NCBI RefSeq assembly: GCF_021155775.2
Contig: NC_060234.1
Coordinates: 29,695,026 to 29,759,025, forward strand
Source of the DNA: Neodiprion pinetum
Lineage: Eukaryota; Arthropoda; Insecta; Hymenoptera; Diprionidae
Reading direction: 5' to 3'
Length of the DNA: 64,000 bases
Shown: positions 53,401 through 64,000 of the stretch, one piece after another
Layout: each line of letters starts with the position of its first letter
How positions within the stretch are numbered: position 1 is the stretch's first letter
Translations under genes and position numbers: made by a program
The notes under the pieces: generated by a model
What the model was told of the DNA's origin: nothing
Seen by the model: the letters and a program-made list of their open reading frames with translations, nothing else
Databases searched by the model: none

Positions 53401-56400
53401 TCCAAATGCCTGCAGTCACATACGTCACAAAGTTTATAAATTTTCATCGACTCGTAAGCCTACGTATCAACTATACCTGTTAGCTTACTTGTAAACAGCT
53501 ATGTCTAGAATGATTTTGTCGCGGTCACTTTCATCGTCCAAACGAAATGGTACTTTGGGCTGATTTATGTTGAATGGCCGTCCGTCCGAGTTGAACAATT
53601 TCGGAACGTATTTCGGCTTTTTAGCCTCGTCATCTTTCCTCTCTCTCTTTTCCCTGTTTCTCCTGTTCTCTCTTGCAATGGCAATGCGGTCCTCAGGAGT
53701 GTGCGAGCTTGTGCTCTTCCAAAATTTTTCGCTACGTTCCTCGTCATCCTCACCGCCCTACATAAAGTGGTCATGTGATGTTTAACGCGTCGCGAGATCT
53801 TTAAATGATCCTTTTCATTATATTCGAACTACGACTTACCGTTAGGCACACCTACCTTTTCCGTTCCATCTTCATTGAGTTCGCTAATTCTGACCGATTC
53901 GCTTCTCTGATGACGTAGAATTTGCTCCTTACGGATCTTCGCGTAGTTCCAGTACCCTCTGAGAACGTCGTCGGAAGCCTCGGCGTATCTCTGAAGGGCT
54001 ATAATCCTCTCCGACCTCGATATCTCGGCCATATCGAGTTCCTTCAACTGTGGCAGTGTCGCTACGACATACTCACGGTAACCCTCGTAATCCGTGAAAG
54101 GATTTCCCGTTAATATCAATGACTCCAGGTGCTCGTTCTCTCTGGGAAATATCACTGAATCAAAACTTGGACCAACACTATCCGCGTTAATTACAGAGTC
54201 ACGTCGATCTTGAAGCAATTTTACCTCAGTGACTTGATGCCTCGAAGATCCCCGATAAAGTTTACTGTTAAATCTAACTTTTTAAGACTTTCTAATCCCT
54301 CCAAATTTTCTATTACTTCGATGTTGTTCAACGCCAGATTAAGGTACTCCAATTTCTTTAGCATACCCAGGTTTTCGATTTTGGATATTAGATTGTACTG
54401 CAGGAGTAGTATTTTCAAGTTTCTGCACCACCTATCTATGTGTTCGATTTTTTCAATGTCTTCCTGGTGCAGTGTTATTTCCTCAAGGCTTGCAATTTCT
54501 CCCTCATTGTGTTCGGAACGTTTTCGTATAAGTTCTATCGTGATTCGCACCATATTCGCCCAAGTTCGTCTTCCTACAATTGTGGTTAGGTATGTACTAG
54601 TTGACGTTGGTAACGAAATATCGATTTAACATATCGAGTAGCAACTAGGGGTGTCTTAGCCAATTCGTTCTCCAGGTCGACATAAAATTTTCTCTGAAAC
54701 AAGGCCAATCCAATACATTCGTTTTGACTAATAGCAACCTTTCTAGACAAAAATACTTCTGAAGACGTATATCTAGAAATACGATTCTTCATAATCACGG
54801 ATTCGTTATTTCTAAAACAACCTTTCTTTTCTAGGATTTTATTTTAGAGCACTACAGTGAGGATGGCAGCCATTACGAAGAAGCGATTGCAGACCTCATG
54901 GATACTAGACAGGTATGAAATTGTCAAAATGTAGAATTCATTGCTGAAATCGTTGCCAAATCATCGAATGGAATGGCATCAGAACGATTTCACAAGAATT
55001 CAAACGAAATTCCATCGATTGCGACACTTCTTAAACGGTCATGTAATTTACTACTGACACACCGTCGTGCTTGTCGCTTGTCGAAGCTTTCTCCAGAAAA
55101 ATCACGTATACCAAAGAGCACTTGAGATTGCTGCCTATAAACGAAGAGGGACGCGGTAAATCCTGTGAATTATCGACGGCATAAAGTACAATCAGTATTT
55201 TCAGTCGTCTCTGTGTGTATATCACCAGGGTTTACTGATCGTGGCCCAAGGGATTCTGAATTGAAATATTTTTCAATTTGCAAATCGATCCTTGATGCTA
55301 TTCACGATTTTTTTCCAAACGAACCTACCGAATAATGTACCATCAACTTGAACGATCAGCGCATAAAACGAACCGTCTGATTTATTTTATGCTACCGATA
55401 TTACAAGAGAAACGTCACAGTTGTGTGCCGCTCGCTGACCTCAAACATTACATTACTCAGTCGACCCACGCGATAATGCAGTCAATCAGCGTGAACCGTA
55501 TATAGTACAGTTGCAAAAAATAATCAATACAAAAGATCTCCCTTCCGAAAAAAGAAACTAAAAGTGTACCTACATCACCGCATACTGAAAATGTCCTTCG
55601 ATTCTAGGCCATGAGGACGCCGACTCGTGACACGCCAGGAATAGCGTTGCTTCTCCGCTACTATAACCAGCTTTACTTCATCGAGAGAAGATTTTTTCCA
55701 CCGGATCGAAGCTTGGGAATATATTTCGAATGGTTCGACTCTTTGACGGGAGTTCCTAGCTGTCAGCGAACAGTGGCGTTCGAAAAAGCTTCGGTTCTCT
55801 TCAACGCTGGTGCTCTTTATACGCAGCTGGGTGCCAGACAGGACAGACGAACAGCTCGGGGACTCGATCAGGCGGTCGACTCCTTCCTCCGAGCCGCTGG
55901 TACCTTTAGGTACATCCACGAAAACTTTACCAACGCTCCGAGCATGGATTTGGGTCCAGAGATGCTGGAAATGCTCGTTCAGCTGATGCTGGTAAGATTT
56001 GTTTGTGCTTGTGAAAAAAACAATGAAAACTGAATCCTTGACTCCGAATTTCATTTCAGTACAGAATATATATAGGTACCTATGTATGCATGTATGTATT
56101 TATGTATTACAATACAATGACTGTTCGTAATTTCACTTTAGAATGAGACACCCGTTCAAGCGCATGTGGAATTAGTCGATTAGCATAAATCAAGGTGTCT
56201 ATACCTTATTATACTTTATATGTCAGAGGGCGTGTTGTTCACAATGACGCTGTCTAGTCATACGGCAGATTTCGTTGTAAATTAACATATTCCTATTATC
56301 CACTCTAGACGTCATTGCTCGACGGCGCGTGCGTGTGACTTGGTTTTCTTTTTTCTTCGGTCCCTTTCCTCTCTCTCTGAATCGGGCGTATGCCGAAAGT

Positions 56401-58861
56401 CGCATATCGTTACATCGGGAAATCACGATTCATGCAATCAGGCTTTTGCGCGAAAAGAACGCCTCTGAAGTATATGAATTTCTCTTATTCCAGGCTCAAG
56501 CGAGGGAATGTCTTTTTGAAAAATTGGAATTGCAGTCAAGAGATAGCAGGGATATCGATATATCTTTGGACCTTGCTCAAGAGGCTGCGCAGGTAATTGT
56601 TTCTCGCTAGTGTGATTATACTCTGTAAATATTGTACTACGTGCGTAAAAAGTGACGGTGCTTGCACGTTCATAAATGCTTCTGGTTTCAGGTAGCAGCG
56701 GTTTACGCAGATGTTCATTCCCTCATTTCGCGTGAACCGGTACGCGACTACGTCCCCGAGTCATGGGTATCGTTGATTCTTGTCAAACGTGAACACCACT
56801 TAGCGATGGCTCACAAGCATTGTGCCGTTGGGCTTCTGGAGCGACCAGTCTCCGAAATGCGTGTAGAGACGAGGCTCGTCCTCGAGCACATTCAGGAAAG
56901 TGATGGTAAAACTCAGATAGACACAACTGTGCCGAAGGACGAACAGGAACGCAAGCTTTTGAGTAAGATTTTTCGTGAAAATAAAAGAGAGAAATTGGCG
57001 AAACACGCCAGCACACATCAGATTTTGAATAGATCTGAATTTTACGACGATATAAATTCACGATTTTACCTGCAGGTAGAGCACATTTGAGAGAGGCTCA
57101 AATACTTCACGAAGAGAGTCAAAGGCTGCAACGAATGTGCCGCGAATTGAAGGGCAAACAAGCGTTGGCGAGGGTTTTGAAGAGGGCGCAGGACGCCACC
57201 TTCGAAGAATACAATCGGGTTGGCGACGAGGATGATTTCCGGGAACTCCTCGATCCTCCTCACATTCTAGGTGAGTCCTGGAATTTAATATTCGCTCCAG
57301 CGTTAGACGAGATCATTTTTCTCGTGCAACAAGTTGCGCACCGCGTTCTGTATTGTTTGTAATCCACCAGCTTGTGCAATGATACCAGGTATAGTTGTCA
57401 CCGACTCATCGCGAGTATAAGATTGCGCAATTTTCGTTACACAGCGAAATAAATGCTGCCATAATTATGTGGTTCGTATTACTCAGGTAGTCAGACTGCA
57501 GTTTGCACACAGTGAGCAGGTAACGATAATGGACAATCCGATAGGCATTTAACCTTTATCTATAATTTTTTTTATCGCAAAACGAACGGACTAATCTGAC
57601 TCATGGTTTACACTCATTTTGAAAGGTTGCCTAAAAAATCCCTGCTCGCCATCTTTGCACATACTGTGTAAATAAGTGTGGGAGATTTTATCACGAATCG
57701 TTAGGAGTGAGGTATTTATTGGTACTCACAGATAAAGATCTTTGCTTTTTTTAAAGAAGCATTAATAAAAATTTGAGCTTATTGCACTGAAAACACGTCC
57801 GTCTGATGTATGGCAGTCAAAAGTTGGTTTATTCCATGTTTATTGGTAGTTGAAAAACGGTGTTCAAGCCAAAATTTCATAGGCAATTCTACACCTTCTT
57901 TCTGTTTGCAAGTAAAATGAACAATAAACATACAATGCTCATACATTGTACAGCACCAAAAAAGCATTTTGCCAGGTTTTTCGAGTCTCTAAAAATTAAA
58001 TACTTTTACTCATCCACCTATTCGTTTTATTCCTCTCTTCAGTCATTACAATTTAAACATTTTTCCAGCATCCACAAAGTTTCAGTTGAGTCTGACCCAT
58101 CCAGACTTCGGTCAGCACGGTGTGGACGATTTATTCAGATCCCTTGGTCCTGTTGCAATATTTTCCGCAAAGAGACACTGGACGGCGCCAAGATTGGTTC
58201 AGCTTCAGAGAGGTCCTGGGGGCGAAGGATTCGGATTCAGCGTTCGCGGTGACGCTCCAGTTATCGTGGCTGCGGTCGATCACAACTCCTTGGCCGACGT
58301 AAGTGGATGGACGTATGTCTCACTTTAGAGTTCGTCAATTTACCGAAGCAAAATGATAATAATTTGGTCTCCGTGTAAACTCGATAGGAATCGAAAGCAA
58401 TATGTCCAATGAATAATAATGATTCCAGTTGGGTGGAATGAAAGAAGGTGACTTCATCGTTAGTATCGGAGACAAGGACGTCAAATGGGCTTCTCATGAT
58501 CAAGTTGTGCGTCTGATAAAGCAATGCGGGGATTCCATCAGTTTGAAACTTGTCACTCCGATGGATAGAAATTATCTGAAAGTAAGTTGGCTTACACTTC
58601 TCACTATAACGATGATGCGAGGGTAGCGCGTTAAAGACATTTTTATAACCCTCCTCACAGAAACCAGTGAAATCGAACCGTCACGACAAAGGTAGCGTCT
58701 CCGCCAGCAGTTCGTCGGGTGTTTCTTCAGGACAACCGAGTCCTGCAGGATCGGTAACGACTGCTCACGTCGCTAGGAGGCTCCCTTGGAATCCTTTCAA
58801 AAAATCTGGCAGTCAACGGGACAGCAGAGACCTCACATTTGACAACGTCATACTGAGATGA
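38290..58861 (+). CDS. Rhp: rhophilin (Rho-GTP effector, HR1-BRO1-PDZ), isoform from first exon C
   Basis: Cytoplasmic effector that binds GTP-Rho through its HR1 coil; rhophilins link Rho to actin organisation and epithelial or trafficking processes. Exons: 38290-38472, 44364-44479, 46857-46988, 52584-52659, 54835-54912, 55608-55991, 56494-56592, 56692-56962, 57076-57270, 58069-58298, 58429-58581, 58661-58861. All junctions are GT-AG and phases agree. The product is 705 aa; human RHPN2 is about 686. HR1 covers residues about 62-144, BRO1 about 150-510, and PDZ about 548-632 with the carboxylate-binding loop GFGF. The tail is Ser/Gly-rich and ends TFDNVILR. The shared body (644 aa) can instead be joined to first exon A (665 aa) or B (654 aa). 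The tilB gene lies antisense in the intron between exons 4 and 5. Domain order and length match the family; first-exon usage is inferred. Confidence 0.93.
38473..44363. other. rhophilin intron between first exon C and the HR1 exons
   Basis: 5.9 kb with no recognised gene. A 40-codon minus-strand frame with coding-like lysine- and glutamate-rich composition ends at 39809 (see finding). Minus-strand frames at 42477-42866 and 41265-41563 are not recognisable. Confidence 0.45.
44364..46988 (+). CDS. Rhp: rhophilin HR1 (REM-1) Rho-binding domain, two exons
   Basis: Exons 44364-44479 and 46857-46988 together encode about 83 residues of HR1 antiparallel coiled coil. The segment opens GSDPRVATCRGKLQNRRSKL, continues through INKELRLRAGAENLFKATTN and ends at ELNSSVELYQNAD. 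This is the rhophilin/PKN-type HR1 fold that binds GTP-loaded Rho. The phase-2 intron between the exons is 2.4 kb. Every alternative first exon splices onto the same phase-0 acceptor at 44363/44364, so all isoforms should keep Rho binding. Confidence 0.93.
46989..52583. other. rhophilin intron after HR1
   Basis: 5.6 kb. No intact gene is recognised. The interval 47.2-49.8 kb is denser in GC and in coding-like fragments, in several frames on the minus strand, than the rest of the intron (see finding). The remainder from about 49.9 to 52.5 kb is AT-rich and empty. Confidence 0.45.
52584..57270 (+). CDS. Rhp: rhophilin linker and BRO1 domain exons
   Basis: Six exons (52584-52659, 54835-54912, 55608-55991, 56494-56592, 56692-56962, 57076-57270) encode the linker SEEPVMPMIPLGLKETKDID and the helical BRO1 domain. 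The 128-codon exon 55608-55991 carries the BRO1 core: LLLRYYNQLYFIERRFFPP, then FEWFDSLTGVPS and SVLFNAGALYTQLGARQ. Later exons give the helices ending at the DDFRELLDPPHIL segment. BRO1 domains (Alix, Bro1, HD-PTP, rhophilin) form banana-shaped helical scaffolds that bind ESCRT-III or other partners. The intron after 56962 is only 113 nt; reading through it meets a stop shortly after its end. Confidence 0.94.
52885..52890 (-). promoter_or_regulatory. polyadenylation signal of tilB
   Basis: Canonical AATAAA on the minus strand, about 70 nt after the tilB stop codon and about 225 bp from the donor of the enclosing rhophilin exon. Its position is right for the 3' end of tilB. Confidence 0.65.
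52959..54553 (-). CDS. tilB: tilB / LRRC6 (DNAAF11) dynein axonemal assembly factor, nested gene
   Basis: Cytoplasmic factor for preassembly of axonemal dynein arms, working with ZMYND10 and chaperones. In Drosophila it is needed in chordotonal neurons and sperm. Minus-strand exons: 54553-54225, 54141-53856, 53757-53489, 53409-52959, giving 444 aa (human LRRC6 466). Residues about 15-130 are leucine-rich repeats (LKILLLQYNL, LEYLNLALNNI, LKKLDLTVNFI). An LRR cap follows (REYVVATLPQLKELD). A charged, probably coiled region (ENRRNREKRERKDDEAKK) leads to a CS/p23-like domain at about 273-350 (IILDIAVYK, DVDVQPGYVRVTIKGK, RSQTTGHLVVTMP). The end, DNPDVPPLM, resembles the vertebrate DNPEVPPLI ending. 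The whole gene sits inside one rhophilin intron, antisense. All introns are under 90 nt, in contrast to rhophilin. Confidence 0.95.
58069..58861 (+). CDS. Rhp: rhophilin PDZ domain and C-terminus, three exons
   Basis: Exons 58069-58298, 58429-58581 and 58661-58861. The PDZ domain starts at about VQLQRGPGGEGFGFSVRG, where GFGF forms the peptide-carboxylate loop. It continues through AAVDHNSLADLGGMKEGDFI and ends near SISLKLVTPM. The last 66 residues are Ser/Gly-rich, followed by RRLPWNPFKKS and the terminal TFDNVILR. The stop TGA is at 58859-58861. The domain is complete. Confidence 0.95.
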
Positions 58862-61800
58862 TCTTACGTCACTCTACAAAATTGTCTGATGAATTTAGAG
58901 AATCAAATTTGCGAGACGCCACTCTGCAGAAGCTTCTATTTATACACTGCAAGTGAGTAGATCTGATCATATAAGGGTATACCGAATTCTTCGCCGTCAT
59001 TTATTGCCCGCCCCTGCTTTGCTCTGCAATTATTGCAGCTTCGCTGATGAATAGCGTCGTAGACGAGTTTTTGCTCTCGTGATAAGATTAATTGACAGAC
59101 TTTTCTTGGCAATCGTACGCTTTTATTTTCTTAAATAATTTGTTTATCTACATACGAGTAATATGGTGAAATTAGGATTTCTTTTTTCTATATTTGAAAA
59201 GAAAAAACAAAATTAATGAAGAAAACTTGGGTAATTAATCTTAAAAAAAAAAAAAAAAAACAACTTAATCGCGCAGACGGTGTGGGCCAATTTTTTTTCA
59301 TACTATTGATCGGGAAAATCACAATCTTGTCGGAGGAAAGGATTCATTTAACTTTTTCTCAATATATATAAATGGTTATCGCGATGAATAACTATTGTAT
59401 TACAGATTTGTATAAAATCATTAATTGTATGATAAGAATCGTATGTCATAAAGATGCTTATACCATAAGTATCTTGGGAAGCTCATTATAGAAGTAAAAA
59501 ATGTTTAATAATAATTTATACATTACAATGTAAAGCAATTTGCATAACATATATGAACAGTGTAATATAGCGTTAGAGTAATGTTTATATATATATTTGC
59601 CATACAAATTTCATGGGGTGATAAGAATCTCTAACTATGGAAGGGACGTTGTAGTTAGTTAGACATTGTTATTATAACGTGAGACTGCATCCACACCTTT
59701 CTCGTCAAATCGAGATCAAATGGCCAAGGTCGTTGAATGCATACATAAATATAATAACACCAAACTGGGATGCTAAACCGAGAAAGAGTTGAGTATAATC
59801 TTTATAAGTTCAAATTTGTCTACTTCCTCAAAACTTATTACAGGTTTTTCGCCAAATCTACCGAACTTTGGAGTGAACGTTTTTGAATATTCCCAGCCAC
59901 AAGTCGTACTTGGTATTTGTCATTATCTGACCTAACTGTTTTGGTCACGTTTTTTCATTGTTTCGATAACCCGGAGATTTCGAACCACTAAATGCCCCTT
60001 CCAGACATCAAATATTATAAACAATTAAGGATTGTACAATTTAATTAATCGTCTAGTACAGTTCGCAATGTACATACTTGAATATATTATATCATAATTT
60101 GTAGTTATATACCGTCTACATTAGGTGTTATATATACCGATTGTATTTCAGGAATCCGTTGCAGGTAACAGGATGGTCTGAGGACTTTGTGGTTGTAAAA
60201 TTTTTATGATAATTTTTCAGACTATCCTGTACGGTAACAAGATAATATAAATATCTTTCGTTGTATACTGTTATTGATTATTGAGCGATAAAGAATATAT
60301 TAAAGGCATATCAAATTCACCGGTTATTCTTTATGCATATTTTTCTAAACTTGAATAATCAAATTCACATGCGCCATAATACCGTTAGCATTGGTACCAC
60401 AGTATCAGAGTAATCCTATTACCGTGACTCTGATGTTGTATCTCATTACCGATGAACAGAATATTTCGTTGCTTTGTAATCGACTGCGGATCATATTTTG
60501 TAATCTGCTGAACCGGTAAAGGCGAAAACTGAATGTGCCTACGTAAGTATGAGGACAAGTACGGAAATAGCTTAACGTATTACTAAAATTATCGATTTTC
60601 ATTTCACTACTTTAATATTCGTGGACGCTTTTTAATACTTTCGTATTCATGCCATTTTTCGCGTAAAAAGATTCTTTTCATTTTCCGAATTTCGTTTTCG
60701 GTTAAAACAGGCTCGAATGAGTAATTTTTACTCATCTTTTATTTGATCGATTTTGTCTTTTTTGAAAGGACACTGAATAAATTTTCATTGAATCTCAAGA
60801 ACGAAACACTTGTTCAGATCATCTAGAATTCATTGAAATTTCTGTACAATTTTACGTACAAAATGCCGACCTCATCTGTTAAACAGGTAACAGAAAATTG
60901 AAATACAAAATAATTACATAACAAACAAAAACATCATAAAATTAATATGCTCCGGGAAATGAAAGGGTCTTCATAAATTTTTTTAAATCATCTAACATCA
61001 AGTATGGCTGGTTACGATTTGTTTTGAAGTCTTAAATGAAATTTATATTCCTTAAACGAATGTATATAATACGAGTATAGCTATATATAGACTGCTGGAA
61101 AAATGGGCGAATTCGAGGAATTTATCTGTCGATAACCAATTATAAGTCGTTTCCGAAACATGTGAGGACCGCAAAACATGGCACAGAGCAAAACGGTTGA
61201 CGTTAACGATAATTTCTATTCATTGATTTTAATTTTAAAGAATGAAGCTTGTTCTACATATTTTTGTCTAGAAGAAACCCGAATAGAATTAGATGATTGA
61301 CTGCCGAGGTATGAATTCCCAAAATTTATCCATTCTTTCAACCATATCGTATAGCTATAACCCGCTGATTCGATCCCGGAAATTTTAAACCTTACAGAGA
61401 TCTAATGGTAAGTCTGATCTTTGATCGATTGTTATTGAATTAAGAATGATCGACCAAATTGCTTATTAGTAATTCAGCCCAGACCTGGTTTTGGAAGAAC
61501 TTATTTACCAGTTAATGATACATCGTATAATGGAAATTGATTCCTTCGAAGAAAATCAAATTACATAATATGTTATGTCAGTTGATATACGATATATTTT
61601 GCATGGGACGGTTGAAGCGGCACGTAGCGCATTCAAAATCCTATTTGTATCCGATGTCACGATGCCCGTTAATCAATTAATTCGAATCGATTGCAAATGT
61701 TAATATTACCTACCAATTCTAATTGTAAGTACGTTGCGCGTATAGAACAACCTTGTGGAATGCATTAGGTCGTCGACACGGTAATCAGTGATCGATAGTG

Positions 61801-64000
61801 CCACGATATTGAAAAATCTCTGGTGGAAGTACAAACGTACACGCGTGGAAAATCCTAATGAATACCCATAAAGACATTGATACCGACCACGAGCCTTCGG
61901 AACACTTATGCAATGAACACATATCCGTGTATACATAGTTTTTTCTTTTACGGTATGCGACACAATAAATTTAGTTAGATGCTCATAAAAAGTACAGAAT
62001 AAACTTTTTCACGGAATATCGCACTATGTGACGCAATTTTACTACCTGAAGTTGCGAAGCACTGTCGGCGTATGTGACGAATCTCCATAATTCGCTAATT
62101 TTATACGAGAAAAATTACGTAATAATTTCACGATTTTATTCGAACTGAAGAAATCTATCTCGAAAGCTCCAGATTGTTAAGCTTAAGCGCAATTTTGTCA
62201 TTGAGAGTTGTTTTTTTACTATTGTTCTTTAAAGTAAAAGAAACTGGAGCATTGTATTTTGGCGGTAGAAGTGTCTAGTCGACTGACATAAATGTGGTTC
62301 TACGTGATGATACGAATTATTGTTTTAACTTTTTTTGCCTAATCAAATAATACTTATTTCTTTTTTTTAATTGCAAAAATTTTTTATCCACCACATTTGG
62401 TAGATTCAACAAACTCTTTCTCTGTTGTTCATGAAAGCATTAAATATTCGAGAGGGAAAGTCAAATTCTTTGTCAAAAGTATCGTATGATCGATCAGTGA
62501 TAGCAACGTATTGCTGTAGACGGTTATAGGAATAAGGTATACTCAATTTCTGTAAACAGTTTTCCACGTTCGTTTGACTCAAACGGAATTTTGATTGTAT
62601 GGTAGATAAATCGAACAAATGATTCGTTTTGATCGTAGTTATGTCACGTATTTTTCAATACCTTACACAATATTTTTTCGAAACCGCAATTATGGATTGA
62701 TTAATAAAAATTCTGTCGGTGTGTGAAACAATTTTTGCCATTAAAGGTATCGTTATACACATCGAGTTCAAAAGTGATATTATAAATCGTGGCTAATTCA
62801 CGGTCATGGAACACCGAAGATTACGACGCGGTTTCGTTCGCGTGTGTAGGAATGTTAGTTTGGTGGTCACTCAGCTCACTGAAATGACACTGCGACGTAA
62901 CTAAATGAACGATTAATATTTTGAACGTGCAGGTTTCCCGCAACGCCAGACGTCAATGTCACCAGTTTACCCTCGTCTATTTTGCAAACAGATGTTAAAT
63001 TATCCGTACTAGGGTCCACGGTAGGCTATATCAATAAATCTGCCAGCCAGTGCAAACAAAATGAAATTCCTCGGAACTGTAACTATTATAATCTACCTGT
63101 ATACATGTAAAATTGTGAAATCTCACGAGCAAGACGGATATCTCAACGTATACATATACAAAATGCTGTGCACCGTGGTATTCATTGTACGTGCTCTGAG
63201 ACCCTCACCGTTGGTGCAGGGCGATGCACTTTCTTTCAGATCCGTTCTCGGTTTTTAGGGTCATCGGAGAAAGTGGTCGTCGGAGTGCACAAGTCTAAAT
63301 ATAGCCTTTATGCCACACAGTAACACACAGATCGGTCTGTTTAACGGCCGCAGTGAGTGAAGTTTTCGAATCCTTCGAAATTATGCAATAATTCTATGTC
63401 AGACATGTTCTGTCGGGCTGCGTATGAAGAAAACGCAGTAAAAAGGAATCGGAAAATTGATACGGGACATAGCTCCATCAATAATTTTCCAGATTAATTT
63501 TGTTAATGACAGTCTCGTTGCTATCGGAATTTTATTGCCACCGGCTACTTTGGCGTTTTTCGAGTTAAATTACCTCTATACCTTCCTTATTCTCATAACA
63601 TACCATCGCTTTATACTATTTCCATACCACTAACGGTTACATTAATATTTTAACTACGCATTATACATGCAGCACAAGCCTTTCACTTGACGAAAATGTA
63701 ATTCATATCTTATTTTTAGACAGCGGCTTCCAGAAGTGCGATTTAGAGGCACCTGCAATAAGCGAATTTACCAATCCAATAATTATATCAGTTCGTACTT
63801 CGCCTTGAAACCTAAGGTACTGATCACAGATGGTTCGATTTGAATAATCGGTTACGGAATACTTACTTGAATCCCGCGATCAACCGTTATATTCATTAGT
63901 CAGGGATTGCGTAACTACTTAAACGGCATTTATCACGTATAGAAAGTAACTGTAGGTAGCGACAATCTCAAATGTCCTACTAGTTCCGGAAGATATGTCG
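58862..64000. other. rhophilin 3' UTR and downstream flank
   Basis: AT-rich sequence with no gene I can support. The 3' UTR probably ends somewhere in the first 2 kb; candidate signals are ATTAAA at 60299-60304 and AATAAA at 60776-60781, and I cannot choose between them. A 65-codon frame at 63061-63258 starts with a hydrophobic, signal-like segment but is too short and unsupported to call. Confidence 0.45.
59243..59260. repeat. poly-A tract (18 A)
   Basis: Uninterrupted run of 18 A in the probable 3' UTR of rhophilin, about 380 nt past the stop. It could be a mispriming site in cDNA data. Confidence 0.9.

Noticed and set aside
54210..54629. 139-codon plus-strand open frame
   Set aside because: Mirror frame of tilB exon 1; the minus strand encodes clear leucine-rich repeats.
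54586..54798. 70-codon minus-strand frame just upstream of tilB
   Set aside because: Different frame from tilB, no family resemblance, and tilB already has a complete N-terminus like its homologues at 54553.
55575..56054. 159-codon minus-strand open frame
   Set aside because: Lies over the rhophilin BRO1 exon 55608-55991, whose plus-strand translation is conserved; it is the complementary shadow.
63061..63258. Possible small secreted protein (hydrophobic N-terminus)
   Set aside because: 65 codons, no homologue recognised, no clear exon boundaries, and AT-rich flanks produce such frames by chance.
1..64000. CRISPR arrays, bacterial operons, or an intact transposon or virus
   Set aside because: No regularly spaced repeats, and no transposase, reverse transcriptase or integrase frame, was found. 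All clear genes are spliced animal genes.

Overview
The window is eukaryotic nuclear DNA, almost certainly from an insect. Coding sequence is carried in GT-AG spliced exons, introns run from about 60 bp to tens of kilobases, and three conserved animal genes can be rebuilt exon by exon. A hymenopteran, perhaps a sawfly, is my guess from the protein flavour and the apparent lack of recognisable transposons. That is inference; the sequence alone does not fix the order. There is no sign of bacterial or phage organisation.

Layout. (1) 762-4671, minus strand: the complete CCT4 gene (chaperonin TRiC/CCT subunit delta), nine coding exons, 534 aa. (2) 4672 to about 9500: intergenic, nothing recognisable except a 25-T tract. 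(3) 10481-58861, plus strand: one very large gene, rhophilin (Rho-GTP effector with HR1, BRO1 and PDZ domains). Its common body is eleven exons from 44364 to 58861 (644 aa). At least three separate candidate first exons (10481, 19109, 38290) end in the same splice phase and could each supply a different N-terminus; a fourth, weaker candidate lies at 36361. (4) 52959-54553, minus strand: a complete four-exon tilB/LRRC6 (DNAAF11) gene, a dynein-arm assembly factor, nested head-to-tail in the opposite direction inside a single 2.2 kb rhophilin intron. (5) 58862-64000: AT-rich 3' UTR and flank with no gene I can support.

The three genes do not form a pathway: a cytosolic chaperonin, a Rho effector and a cilium-assembly factor. 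What is notable is architecture. These points are the nested antisense gene, the stacked alternative promoters of rhophilin spread over about 28 kb, four perfect CRE octamers (TGACGTCA) within 9.5 kb of that promoter region, and a few coding-like segments in the giant introns that I could not assign. I found no CRISPR array, tRNA, rRNA, known microRNA or convincing new biological system.
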